Shown: positions 8,668-16,551 of the stretch, piece after piece | Numbering within the stretch: the first letter of the stretch is position 1 | How the letters are laid out: each line of letters opens with the position of its first letter | Source: TK10-74A sp965263065 | GTDB lineage: Bacteria; Chloroflexota; Dehalococcoidia; Bin125 | Assembly (NCBI GenBank): GCA_965263065.1 | Contig: CBDHGH010000003.1 | Coordinates: 1,364,001-1,428,000 of the forward strand | Direction of reading: 5' to 3' | DNA: 64,000 bases | Translations under genes and position numbers: made by a program | The notes under the pieces: model-generated | Databases searched by the model: none | Seen by the model: only the letters and a program-made list of their open reading frames with translations | Told to the model about the DNA's origin: nothing

Positions 8668-9897
8668 ATGTTACGGTTCGCCCGCGAGGCGGTGAGCAAC
8701 GTGCGCATTGTGGTCGTGGCTGTGGGGCTCCTCTCACTTCTGTTCCTTGCCTGCTCTGGGGAGGATGAAGCACTCCAAGAGCAGGTCGCGACGCTCGAGT
8801 CGCGAGTTGAGACGCTGCAAGCCCAAGCGTCCGAGCTGAGTGACGAGAACGCGGCCCTTGCAGGCGAACTGGGGCGACGCGGCGACGAGAGTGCAGCCGT
8901 TGAAGCCGACAACGCGCGGCTCCAAGAGCAGGTCGAGATGCTCGGCTCCCAAGTCGATGCGTTGCGAACGCAGGTGTCCGAGCTGAGCGATGAGAATGCG
9001 GCCCTCAAGACCGACCTGGGGCAGCGTGCCGACGAGAATGCGGCCCTCGGAGCGGAGAACGCACGACTCCAAGAACAAGTCGCGACGCTCGAATCGCGAG
9101 TTGAGACGCTACAGGCCCAGGCAGCCGTGCTGAGTGACGAGAAGGCGGCCCTCGAAGCCGGGAACGCACGACTCCAAGAACAGGTCGCAACGCTCGAATC
9201 AAGCGTCGAGACGCTGCAAGCCCAGGCGGACGAGCTAAGTGATGAGAGCGCGGCCCTTGGAGCTGAGAACGCGCAACTCGAAGAACAGGTCGGGAGGCTT
9301 GAATCGCGAGTCGCGACGCTACAAGCCCGAGCGTCCGAGCTGAGCGACGAGAATGCGGCCCTCGAAGCCGATTTGGAGCAACGCGCCGACGAGAACGTGA
9401 AACTTCGAGACCGGGCCACCGAGCTACAGGAGGAGCGTGATGGGCTGCTCGGAGAGACTCAGCGCCTGCGGTCGGAACTCGCTGCTCTTCGATCGGGGCC
9501 GACCCCAGAGGAGCAGCGCTTCCTCCGCACGATGACCAAGGTGCTGTCCGATCTACAGGAGATCGCAGAGGTCGGGGACGACATGCTCACTGCACTAGAG
9601 ATCGACGAGGGCAAACCGGCCTTCGAGCAACCGTGGTTCTTCGATGTCCTCTCCCTATACACAGTGTACGATGACATCCTGCTTCGGCTGCGTGCGCTTA
9701 GCGGCCCTGCGTCTGTTCAGACGATCACGAACATCGGGCTGGAGATCGCATCGTTGGTCGAGACACAAGTCGAACAGATTGGGGTTGTGCTCAGCCAGTA
9801 CGTTGTTGACCCTGTGGACGTGATTGGGGCGATTACGGCACCCTTCCCCCTCACACGGGCCGCCGACACTGCCTTGACGTTGATCGCCGACTTCTAG
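8668..9897 (+). CDS. Predicted lipoprotein with long repetitive coiled coil
   Basis: A 409-aa protein. Residues 1-30 are a lipoprotein signal with the lipobox LFLAC. Residues about 33-270 are almost pure heptad coiled coil built of repeated blocks (LQEQVATLESRVETLQAQA and SELSDENAAL) recurring about every 35-40 residues. The C-terminal 140 residues form a separate alpha-helical domain (EEQRFLRTMTKVLSDLQEIAEV, VYDDILLRLRAL). The repeats imply growth by internal duplication. It is probably anchored outside the membrane as a spacer or scaffold; the function is unknown. GGAGGAG lies rather far (about 14 nt) from the ATG. It converges with the nuclease-like gene at 9986. Confidence 0.75.
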   Translation: MLRFAREAVSNVRIVVVAVGLLSLLFLACSGEDEALQEQVATLESRVETLQAQASELSDENAALAGELGRRGDESAAVEADNARLQEQVEMLGSQVDALRTQVSELSDENAALKTDLGQRADENAALGAENARLQEQVATLESRVETLQAQAAVLSDEKAALEAGNARLQEQVATLESSVETLQAQADELSDESAALGAENAQLEEQVGRLESRVATLQARASELSDENAALEADLEQRADENVKLRDRATELQEERDGLLGETQRLRSELAALRSGPTPEEQRFLRTMTKVLSDLQEIAEVGDDMLTALEIDEGKPAFEQPWFFDVLSLYTVYDDILLRLRALSGPASVQTITNIGLEIASLVETQVEQIGVVLSQYVVDPVDVIGAITAPFPLTRAADTALTLIADF

Positions 9898-9975
9898 GGC
9901 GGGCGCTATACTGTCAGTGCTTTCCACACTGGCGTCCCGAGACACATGCGTTTTGCACGCCAGGAGTATCGAGAC

Positions 9976-10000
9976 GAAGCCCGGCTCACGGCCGGGCTTC
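9976..10000. terminator. Nine-base-pair hairpin between convergent genes
   Basis: A perfect nine-base inverted repeat (GAAGCCCGG / CCGGGCTTC) with a 7-nt loop lies 78 bp after the lipoprotein stop and overlaps the stop codon of the minus-strand gene. It probably ends transcription from both sides, although neither strand shows a T-run. Confidence 0.5.
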
Positions 10001-10603
10001 AGTATGCCTGCCCTGCCGCCGTGCCTGGTAGCACAATATCGGCGAGTTGTCGGCCTTAGTGAGCGCATCCACCAGAGGCGCGTCGCAGTGCGTGCGGATG
10101 ACCTGCCACTTCCGGCCGCAGAACTGGATCGCATTGATCTTGGCACTGCGCGACTTCCCGCGCTGGTACTTGCTATCGCCTTTCCCGTGTACCAGGATCG
10201 GGACGAACCGGAACTGCTCCCCCGATGGAAGCCAGCCGCGTACGATGTCGGCTCCTCCCTGGAGCTTCCTCGCATCGTCGCCGCCCCTGATGCGGCCCTT
10301 CGTCAACTCAATCACGGCGACCGTCACTGCCGCTCCGTCGTCCACCACGAACACGTAGTCACCGCGCTGTCCAGCCTCCGCACGGTAAGGATCCGAGCGA
10401 TCGAGATCGATCAGGACGTGGTCCGAGGAGACACCGGCCATCGAAGCGGAGCAGCCGTCTTTCTTGCACCGGTGCGCCTCGCACCCCTGCGGCGCGTTCC
10501 CCCTGACCGCCACGACGAACCCGGGAGCCTGGCGAGACTCCCCAGCAGCCGGTTGGCCACGGCGCGACGCTCGTCGACGAGCCCGCTTACGAGCGGCGCT
10601 CAC
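9986..10603 (-). CDS. PD-(D/E)XK-nuclease-like partner of the upstream AAA ATPase
   Basis: A 205-aa protein. The N-terminal 30 residues are very basic, followed by a cysteine-rich stretch (GNAPQGCEAHRCKKDGC, about residues 35-51). The core reads DYVFVVDDG, VAVIELTKGRI and ARKLQGGADIV, the D...E-x-(L)-K plus Q pattern of a PD-(D/E)XK-like fold, and ends with FRFVPILVHGKGD. Similar small proteins occur beside AAA ATPases; that association is from memory. Its GTG start overlaps the ATPase stop codon (GTGA), so translation is coupled and the two products probably act together. Catalysis is unproved. Basic residues near the GTG may be a start artefact. Confidence 0.65.
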   Translation of the reverse strand: MSAARKRARRRASRRGQPAAGESRQAPGFVVAVRGNAPQGCEAHRCKKDGCSASMAGVSSDHVLIDLDRSDPYRAEAGQRGDYVFVVDDGAAVTVAVIELTKGRIRGGDDARKLQGGADIVRGWLPSGEQFRFVPILVHGKGDSKYQRGKSRSAKINAIQFCGRKWQVIRTHCDAPLVDALTKADNSPILCYQARRQGRHTEARP

Positions 10604-12177
10604 TTGGCGCGGACCCCCTGTAGTCGGTTGAAAGTCTGCGCGCTCTCGTTGTAGAGAGCCTCACTGACGGCGTCGTATCCAGCCGGGAAGAGTCCCGTGT
10701 CGTCGTCAAGCTCGACTTCGCTCACCACTGAGCCCTTGGGGCGCTTACTCTCCTTGAAGCGCCACACGCCGACCTGGTCGTGGTCGAGAGCAACTTCGTC
10801 ACCCGAGATTTCGGCGCGGCTGGCTGTCGGCAGCTCAGAGAGCCGCACCAGGTTGCTGATCTGTTCGACGAACCACTCACTGTGCGTGGTCAGGATGATG
10901 CGCACGTCGGCGTTCACGACCCGCGCCAATTCGCGCGCGAGTGCTGTCTGCATCTCCGGGTGGAGGTGCGATTCCGGCTCTTCAATGATGAGCACGTCAC
11001 CGGGCTCCACGAGGTGGCGGAGATAGAGCACGACCGGCGCGAGCTCGGAGACCATCGAGGAGGTCCGCATCAGGGGGAGGGCATCCTGCCAGCCCTGCGG
11101 CTGATAAGTGAAGATCGGGTAATCCGTCTCGCTGCGCACTTCCCCGACCACGCCGCCCAGGACTCGGTCCTCCAGTCCTTCTGCCAATTTATCGAGCTCC
11201 CCCCGGCGTCCCCTACGCGGTCTCCGGTGACGCACAGGCAACCCCGCGCGCCGGTCAGACGGCATCCGAACGAGTTGGTCCAGGAAATCCGCGATCACCC
11301 CAGCCAGTCTGTCAACGCGGGGGGTTGGCTCGATCCCGGCACGCGTAGCACCGCGGACCAGAGCACTCACCAGAACCTGATGGGTGTTCATGATGCCGGT
11401 ACGGCTCGCCGGAAGATAGAACGTGCCTTGAGCCAGCGGGCGCACCAGCGACGCGAACACCGCATCTAGCAGCAGCCGCATGGCGTACTGTCCCTCACGG
11501 CTAGCCAAGTCTGCTTCCTCGAGTGATCGCCGGCGCCTGAAGGACATCTCCTCCCACAGCGATTCCAGCATTTGCCACGGTGCCGCAGCGAGCGTGATCA
11601 ACTCGGCAGCGACGCTGCCTGAAACACCGGTGGCTTTCTGGCTCAATGTGAACTCGTACCGCACTGGCGGTTGGCTGACCTGTTGCGGAATCTGCAAACT
11701 AACGCGCGCAGTCTTTTGCGTTCCCGTGCGACGGACTAGTTCGCCCCCGTGATCGACACCGAACCCGCGGAATATTCCTCTCTCAAGAGTCTGGCCGAGA
11801 CCCTCCGGTCTCTCCAGCGCAGGGTGGAGCGTCTCGACTAGAGCCTTGGGCAAGGGCGGCGGTGCCTCTCCCGGAAGCAGAGTGGAGAACCAATCCCCCC
11901 AGCTCGCCCGCGCCGGCTGCTTGAGTTGGGTGGAACTCACCCGGAACGAAGGGCGAGGGTATCCGCGGCGGCGTTCGTAGCCCCCGGTGCCGTAGCTTCC
12001 GAAACACTGATGCAGGGCGTACACGAGGATCGCCAAGTAGGACTTGCCGGTGTTGCTGGGCCCGACGAACACCGTGAGCGGGCGAAACTCGACGTTCGCG
12101 CTCACGATCGGTCCGAAGTTCTCGACTTCAACGCTGTAGTTGCCGGCACCGGGCCGGTCTGACTCTTGGCTGCCCAT
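10600..12177 (-). CDS. AAA/ABC-type ATPase (AAA_15/AAA_21, OLD-like without TOPRIM)
   Basis: A 525-aa SMC/RecF-class ATPase. VEVENFGPIVSANVEFRPLT leads to the Walker A motif GPSNTGKS (about residues 39-46). A middle region contains FYLPASRTGI and SALVRGATRAG. Near the C-terminus are DVLIIEEPESHLHPE (Walker B, about 394) and LTTHSEWFVEQISNL (H-loop His at about 432). There is no TOPRIM nuclease domain, so any nuclease function would come from the overlapping downstream gene. ATPases of this type power several phage-defence pairs such as Gabija, Septu and PARIS. The ATG at 12177 has a TGGAG box six bases upstream; an ATG at 12198 is possible. An open frame of 250 more codons upstream has no family-like content. 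Confidence 0.85.
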   Translation of the reverse strand: MGSQESDRPGAGNYSVEVENFGPIVSANVEFRPLTVFVGPSNTGKSYLAILVYALHQCFGSYGTGGYERRRGYPRPSFRVSSTQLKQPARASWGDWFSTLLPGEAPPPLPKALVETLHPALERPEGLGQTLERGIFRGFGVDHGGELVRRTGTQKTARVSLQIPQQVSQPPVRYEFTLSQKATGVSGSVAAELITLAAAPWQMLESLWEEMSFRRRRSLEEADLASREGQYAMRLLLDAVFASLVRPLAQGTFYLPASRTGIMNTHQVLVSALVRGATRAGIEPTPRVDRLAGVIADFLDQLVRMPSDRRAGLPVRHRRPRRGRRGELDKLAEGLEDRVLGGVVGEVRSETDYPIFTYQPQGWQDALPLMRTSSMVSELAPVVLYLRHLVEPGDVLIIEEPESHLHPEMQTALARELARVVNADVRIILTTHSEWFVEQISNLVRLSELPTASRAEISGDEVALDHDQVGVWRFKESKRPKGSVVSEVELDDDTGLFPAGYDAVSEALYNESAQTFNRLQGVRAK

Positions 12178-12429
12178 CGTCGACTCCAGATTCGCCATTG
12201 TGCGGCCAGCGTACCGCCTTCTCCGCCGAGGCGGTGATCTCAAGTGACTCCGGCCTGAGTGCCGATCGCTATCGCCGGCGCAGCCGTCCCCGTCTGGCCC
12301 GCAGCGGATGGTAGCCCGTCGGCGAGGAGTGGCGCCGCTGCGCCCGGCGGCGCGGCGGGAACCAGGGTCTCGCGGGCGGCGTCTCGCCTGGCAGAGCCGA
12401 CGCGTATCCTCGACACGGAGGCCCCTGGG
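12178..12429. promoter_or_regulatory. Divergent promoter region
   Basis: About 250 bp between the ATPase operon (leftward) and the YbaY-like lipoprotein gene (rightward). It must hold both promoters. I see no clear -35/-10 pair or operator. Confidence 0.3.
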
Positions 12430-13596
12430 ATGACGACCCGCGTCAGGACAGTCATCGCCCTCGCGCTGGCCGCCTGCATGCTCGTGCTCGCCGCCGCCGC
12501 CTGCCGGAGTGAGCCCGCCCCGGCCAACGCGACGACCGAGATCCCGTCCGGCCGCCAGGCCAACGCCGCCGTCAGCGGCAGCGTCACGTACCGCGAGCGG
12601 CTGGCCCTCACGCCCGAGGCCACCCTCATCGTGGAACTGCGCGACGTCTCCTACGCTGACGCCTCCGCCGCCCTCATCGCGCGCCAGACCATCGACGGCC
12701 CCGGCCAGGTACCCATCCGCTTCCGGGTCGAGTACAACCGCGACGACATCGACGAGCGCAACACCTATGCGATCCAGGCCGAGATCATCGAAGCCGACGG
12801 CCGCCTCGCCTTCATCAACGACACGGCCTACGACGTCATCACGCGCGGCAACCCGAACAACGTGGACATGCTGCTCGTGCTCGTCGAGCCGCCGCCGGAC
12901 CTCGTCGACGAGGGCGCCGCCGACTGGCGGACCTGGGTCGAAACCCCCGTCCACGTCGTCTGGGCCAACCTTATCCCGAACGAGCCGGAGCCCGTGCTGC
13001 GCGTCGCCTACTACCAGTCGACCATCGAGGGCTGCGCCCGCCCCGGCAACGAGGACCTACAAGTCGACGGCCGCGACATCCTGGTGCGGGTGACGCTGAT
13101 GCAGCCGCCCGCGACCGCCTGGGCCATCCCCTGCGACGAGGAGGTGGTGGAGCTCGACACGGTGCTCCCCATCGCGACGCCCCTCGAACCCGGCCAGACC
13201 TACCGCGTGATCGTCAACGGGCGTGAGGTGACCAGCTTCTCCCTGCCCGCCTCCGACCTCCCCCACACCTTCATCGCGGAGTCCCCCATCGAGCGGGCGG
13301 AGGTCGAGACGTTCGGGAGCGCGCCGGCGCACTATGCGCTGCGCGTCGTCTCCGGCCTTCCCGCCGGCGGCAGCTGCTCCCAGTTCAACGGCTACGAGAT
13401 CCGGCGCGCGGGATCGAACCGGATCGACGTCCTGATCACCCACCACCAGGTCGCCGACCCGGACGTCGTCTGCACCGCCGACTACCCGGTGGTCGAGACC
13501 ACCGTCCCCCTCGGCGCCGACTTCGAGCCCGGCGTCGAGTACACCGTCGTCGTCAACGCGGACACCAGCGTCGCGTTCGTCGCCGGTTCGCCCTGA
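12430..13596 (+). CDS. YbaY-like lipoprotein
   Basis: A 388-residue exported lipoprotein. The signal peptide (IALALAACMLVLAAAAC) ends in a lipobox. The next 120 residues match the YbaY/YscW lipoprotein domain: SGSVTYRERLALTPEATLIV, LRDVSYADASAALIA, VPIRFRVEYNRDDID and RLAFINDTAYDVITRG. The remaining 230 residues are two related beta-rich segments with YRVIVNGREVTSF and YTVVVNADTSVAF at matching positions, so probably a duplicated domain, each with paired cysteines. GGAGG lies eight bases before the ATG. YbaY relatives sit in the cell envelope; their role is poorly known. Confidence 0.8.
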   Translation: MTTRVRTVIALALAACMLVLAAAACRSEPAPANATTEIPSGRQANAAVSGSVTYRERLALTPEATLIVELRDVSYADASAALIARQTIDGPGQVPIRFRVEYNRDDIDERNTYAIQAEIIEADGRLAFINDTAYDVITRGNPNNVDMLLVLVEPPPDLVDEGAADWRTWVETPVHVVWANLIPNEPEPVLRVAYYQSTIEGCARPGNEDLQVDGRDILVRVTLMQPPATAWAIPCDEEVVELDTVLPIATPLEPGQTYRVIVNGREVTSFSLPASDLPHTFIAESPIERAEVETFGSAPAHYALRVVSGLPAGGSCSQFNGYEIRRAGSNRIDVLITHHQVADPDVVCTADYPVVETTVPLGADFEPGVEYTVVVNADTSVAFVAGSP

Positions 13597-13645
13597 GTGC
13601 GTGATCGGCGCCGCCCCGTCGCGCGTCGCATCGACCGCAATCGCG

Positions 13646-13672
13646 CCCCCGCGTAGGCTTCGGCCGCGGGGG
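13646..13672 (+). terminator. GC-rich hairpin after the lipoprotein gene
   Basis: An eight-base perfect inverted repeat (CCCCCGCG / CGCGGGGG) with an 11-nt loop lies 50 bp after the stop codon. No T-run follows. Confidence 0.4.
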
Positions 13673-13706
13673 CAGCCGAAGCCGCCCGCGCGCCAGAGGA
13701 GCCCCC

Positions 13707-14150
13707 ATGCCCGACGTCACGCCCATCCCTGACGGCTACACCGCCATCACCCCCTACCTCATCGCCGAGGACGCCGCCGGGCTGCTCGACTTCCTCGCCA
13801 GCGCGTTTGGCGCCGTCGAGCGCATGCGCATGGATATGCCCGAGGGCGGCATCGGGCATGCCGAGGTCGAGATCGGCGGCGCCGCCCTCATGCTCTCCGA
13901 CGCCTTCCCGCCCGAGCACCCCGCCACCACGTCGCAGCTGCACCACTACGTGGCGGACGTCGACGCGGCCTACGCGCAGGCCGTGAGCGCCGGGGCCACG
14001 GCCGTCGCCGAGCCCGACGATCAGTTCTACGGCGACCGCGTCGCTCGCATCGTCGACCCCGCCGGCAACAACTGGACCATCGCCACCCACGTGGAGGATG
14101 TCGACATGGACGCCGCCATGCAGCGCATGGCGGAGATGGGCGAAGGCTAG
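13707..14150 (+). CDS. VOC-family protein (PhnB/glyoxalase-like)
   Basis: A 147-aa two-repeat vicinal-oxygen-chelate protein of the PhnB-like branch: YTAITPYLIAEDAAGLLDFL, IGHAEVEIGGAALMLSDAFP and FYGDRVARIVDPAGNNWTIATH. The His/Glu positions (GHAEVEIGG, DPAGN) fit metal coordination, but members range from enzymes to antibiotic-binding proteins, so no reaction is assigned. AGGAG lies five bases before the ATG. Its stop codon (CTAG) also forms the stop codon of the vapC remnant on the other strand. Confidence 0.85.
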   Translation: MPDVTPIPDGYTAITPYLIAEDAAGLLDFLASAFGAVERMRMDMPEGGIGHAEVEIGGAALMLSDAFPPEHPATTSQLHHYVADVDAAYAQAVSAGATAVAEPDDQFYGDRVARIVDPAGNNWTIATHVEDVDMDAAMQRMAEMGEG

Positions 14151-14215
14151 CCGGCCGACCGGGCAGTAGCGACGCACAGGTCCAGCAGGACATTCGTATC
14201 GACGGCGGTGATCAC
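14147..14215 (-). pseudogene. VapC (PIN-domain) toxin remnant, 22 codons
   Basis: The GTG at 14215 overlaps the antitoxin stop as GTGA, the normal vapBC coupling. The frame reads ITAVDTNVLLDL, the first beta strand of a PIN-domain ribonuclease with its first catalytic Asp, and then stops at 14147. Intact VapC proteins have about 130 residues, so more than 80 percent is gone. The break coincides with the 3' end of the VOC gene, which suggests a deletion joining the two. Confidence 0.7.
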
Positions 14216-14448
14216 CGGCTGCGGATATCCTCGATATACGCGTCTATGTCGTCGATGCGCATCGCCGCCACCCCGGGGCGGTTGAGGATGCCACTGACGC
14301 GGTCAACGGGGTGCTGCCCGGGCGCGCACCTGCGAATCAGGAGCCCGTCCCCTGCCGGCGTAACCTCAACCTCCACGTCGTGGTGCATGCCGAACCGGTC
14401 CCGCAACGGCTTGGGGATCGTGATCTGGCCCCGCTCGGAAATCCGCAT
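14212..14448 (-). CDS. AbrB/MazE-type antitoxin (VapB)
   Basis: A 78-aa swapped-hairpin DNA-binding antitoxin. MRISERGQITIPKPLRDRFG is the classic SpoVT/AbrB motif. The C-terminal half (GVAAMRIDDIDAYIEDIRSR) would bind the toxin. The start is placed at the ATG immediately before the motif; a TTG six codons upstream is also open. Such antitoxins repress their own promoter. The partner toxin survives only as a stub, so this is an orphan antitoxin. Confidence 0.85.
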   Translation of the reverse strand: MRISERGQITIPKPLRDRFGMHHDVEVEVTPAGDGLLIRRCAPGQHPVDRVSGILNRPGVAAMRIDDIDAYIEDIRSR

Positions 14449-14522
14449 GACGCCCCCCGGGATCAACTCCGATCACTTGCGATCATACCACCGCGGCAGC
14501 GCGACGTTGGGGTTCCGCGCGC

Positions 14523-15296
14523 TCAGACCTTGTAGCCGCCGTCGACGCTGATCACCTGGCCGGTGATCCCGGCCGACTCCGGGGCCGCCAGCAGCGCCGC
14601 CATCGGCCCCAGCTCCTCGGGCTCCAGGATGCGATTCTGCAGCGACTCGCGCTCCGACGCGGCGCGCGCCTCGGCCGCCGGGACGCTGCGGCTCGCGCCG
14701 ATGCGCTCCCAGTCGACCAGGACGGTGTTCGTCCAGCCCGGGCAGAGGCAATTCACCGTGATGCCGTGGGGCGCGGCGCTGGCGGCGATCGATCGCGTGA
14801 AGCCGATCAGGCCGTGCTTGGCCGTCGTGTACGCCAGCGCCCCGCCGCTGCGCTTCGCGTAGCCGGAGCCGATGTTGATCACCCGGCCGAAGCCCGCGTC
14901 CCGCATGTGCGGCAGCGCGGCCGTCGTCGTCCAGTAGGCCGACGTCAGGTTGAGGATCAGCGTGCCCGTGAACGCGTCATCGTCGTGGGCGAAGGGGTCA
15001 TGCCCCGTGCCCACCGCGCCGCCCGCGTTGTTGACCAAGATGTCGAGCCGGCCGTAGCGCTCGATCGCGGCGTGCACGGGCGCGCGCGCCTGGTCCGCGT
15101 CCATGACGTCGGCCACGACGGCGAGCCCGTCGCCGCCGAGCGCCCGTGCTTCCGCCACGACCGCATCGAGTTGCGCCCGCGTGCGGGAGCTCACCACGAT
15201 CGTCGCGCCGTCGCGCGCCATCTCCAGCGCGATCGCGCGGCCAATGCCGCGCCCCCCGCCGGTGATCAGCGCCACCCGTCCGTCCAGTCGTCCCAT
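14523..15296 (-). CDS. SDR-family oxidoreductase
   Basis: A 257-aa classical short-chain dehydrogenase/reductase. TGGGRGIGRAIALEMARDGA is the nucleotide-binding motif (about residues 13-32), NNAGG the strand-4 motif, INIGSGYA carries the catalytic Ser and YTTAKHG the YxxxK motif. CPGWTNT and GQVISVDGGYKV are the usual C-terminal signatures. A strong GGAGGAGGG box precedes the ATG. The substrate is unknown; the neighbouring dehydrogenase at 15516 is divergently oriented. Confidence 0.92.
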   Translation of the reverse strand: MGRLDGRVALITGGGRGIGRAIALEMARDGATIVVSSRTRAQLDAVVAEARALGGDGLAVVADVMDADQARAPVHAAIERYGRLDILVNNAGGAVGTGHDPFAHDDDAFTGTLILNLTSAYWTTTAALPHMRDAGFGRVINIGSGYAKRSGGALAYTTAKHGLIGFTRSIAASAAPHGITVNCLCPGWTNTVLVDWERIGASRSVPAAEARAASERESLQNRILEPEELGPMAALLAAPESAGITGQVISVDGGYKV

Positions 15297-15335
15297 GACA
15301 CCCTCCTCCGTTATTCGTTGCGCCCTGCGTGCCCC

Positions 15336-15384
15336 GGCGCGGGCGGCGGGGCGCGAACCCGCGACCGTGCGCTTGGCCCGCACG
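15336..15384 (-). repeat. tRNA-Gly 3'-half-like sequence, copy A (degenerate)
   Basis: Read on the minus strand, this gives a five-base anticodon-type stem (GTGCG/CGCAC) around a GGCCAAG loop, then a T-arm-like GCGGGTTCGCGCCCCGC and a GC-rich acceptor-like end. The conserved U33 and A58 are lost and no 5' half is present, so it is not a working tRNA. It resembles the 3' half of tRNA-Gly(GCC), a common attachment-site core. A recombinase remnant lies about 30 bp away. Confidence 0.5.
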
Positions 15385-15411
15385 ATGATAGGGTAGGGTC
15401 GGCGGCTGGCG

Positions 15412-15483
15412 GGGGGCTCAAACGCGGCCGGTGCGCTGCCGTAGGTCGCGCGGTGGCGGCGTACAATCTCCGACGAGCCGGCC
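15412..15483 (-). pseudogene. Tyrosine recombinase C-terminal remnant
   Basis: The minus-strand frame reads SSEIVRRHRATYGSAPAA. This aligns with the end of the recombinase fragment at 52279-52596 (SPEMVRRYSATYGSAQAA). At DNA level 15433-15480 matches 52343-52390 with about seven differences by eye. The catalytic Tyr position has become His, so the remnant is dead. Confidence 0.65.
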
Positions 15484-15515
15484 ACGCGAGTACGCTTCGC
15501 GGGGGAGGAGACGGC

Positions 15516-16418
15516 ATGAGAATCGGATTCATCGGAACCGGGAACATCGGCGGGCCCATCTGCCGCCACGTGATTCGGCACAGCGGCGCCGACGTCGCGG
15601 TGTTCGACCTCAACCCCGACGCGGTGAAGCGCTGCACCGACGTGGGCGGCGTCGCCGCGACGTCGGTCGCCGAGGCGGTGAAGGATGCCGACGTCGTGCT
15701 GACGTCCCTGCCGGGTCCGCGGGATGTCGAGGCGGTCGCGCTGGGCGCGGAGGGCATCGAAGGCCACGCCCGGCCGGGCACGGTGTACTTCGACCTGACC
15801 ACCAACTCGCCGGCGGTGGCTCGCAACGTCGCGGCGCAGCTGCGGACCAGGGGGATCACCATGCTGGACGCGCCGGTGAGCGGCGGCGTGGCCGGCGCCG
15901 AGGAGCGCACGCTGACCGTCATGGCCGGCGGTGACGCAGCGGCGCTGGAGAAGCATCGGGGCGTGCTGGAATCGTTCGGTCAGACGATTGTGCACACCGG
16001 GGATCTGGGCACCGGGTGCATCGCGAAACTCGTCAACAACATGATCGGGTTCTGCACGACGGCCGCCGCCGCCGAAGGGCTCTTGCTCGGCACGATCGCC
16101 GGCGTCGATCCCGATGTGCTGGATCACGTGGTCCGCCACTCGACCGGCGACAGCCGATCGTTTCGCAGGCTCGCTACGGACACGCTCGCCGGTGACTGGT
16201 CGCCCACCTTCTCGGCCGCGCTCGATCTCGCCTACAAGGACCTGCACCTGGCGCTCGAGTTGGCCGACGAGCTGAACGTCCCGCTGTCCCTCAGTCCGCA
16301 GGTGCACAACCTCATGCGCATGGCCCGGGCGATGGGGCACGGCGGCGACAACGCGACCGCGGTGATGCGCGTGTACGAGGAGACGATGCACACCGAGGTG
16401 CGTTCGCGAGGGACGTAG
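15516..16418 (+). CDS. NAD(P)-dependent beta-hydroxyacid dehydrogenase (3-hydroxyisobutyrate dehydrogenase family)
   Basis: A 300-aa enzyme oxidising a beta-hydroxyacid. RIGFIGTGNIGGPI is the N-terminal Rossmann motif, FDLTTNSPAVA the linker, LDAPVSGGVAGAEERTLTVM the family's substrate-binding signature, and KLVNNMIGF contains the catalytic Lys (about residue 171). YKDLHLALELADEL is typical of the C-terminal helical domain. GGGGGAGGAG lies five bases before the ATG. It is flanked by two tRNA-like repeats (copies A and B). Confidence 0.9.
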   Translation: MRIGFIGTGNIGGPICRHVIRHSGADVAVFDLNPDAVKRCTDVGGVAATSVAEAVKDADVVLTSLPGPRDVEAVALGAEGIEGHARPGTVYFDLTTNSPAVARNVAAQLRTRGITMLDAPVSGGVAGAEERTLTVMAGGDAAALEKHRGVLESFGQTIVHTGDLGTGCIAKLVNNMIGFCTTAAAAEGLLLGTIAGVDPDVLDHVVRHSTGDSRSFRRLATDTLAGDWSPTFSAALDLAYKDLHLALELADELNVPLSLSPQVHNLMRMARAMGHGGDNATAVMRVYEETMHTEVRSRGT

Positions 16419-16440
16419 GCGCGCGAGGCCGCCGCGCTCG

Positions 16441-16490
16441 CCTCCATTGGGCGGCCCGGAGCCGGAGACGGGGCTCGCACCCCGTCGCGC
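16441..16490 (-). repeat. tRNA-Gly 3'-end-like repeat, copy B (degenerate)
   Basis: The plus strand shows TCCATT, GCGGC and then GGAGCCGGAGACGGGG, aligning with copy D (TCCATTAGCGGC, GGAGCGGGAGACGGGG). On the minus strand this is a T-arm and acceptor 3' end. It starts 22 bp after the dehydrogenase stop. Confidence 0.5.
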
Positions 16491-16551
16491 GGGCCCGCGG
16501 GGCGATATCCTGGAAGCCAGCGTGGGGCGGACGCACCAGTCGGGAAGCGCG

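Noticed and set aside
9917..10654. 245-codon plus-strand ORF opposite the nuclease-like gene
   Set aside because: The minus-strand frame has the coupled GTGA start and a conserved core; the plus-strand frame has neither.
12178..12954. 250-codon N-terminal extension of the AAA ATPase frame
   Set aside because: Low-complexity Gly/Arg/Asp sequence antisense to the YbaY-like gene; a good ribosome-binding site at 12177 gives the normal family start.
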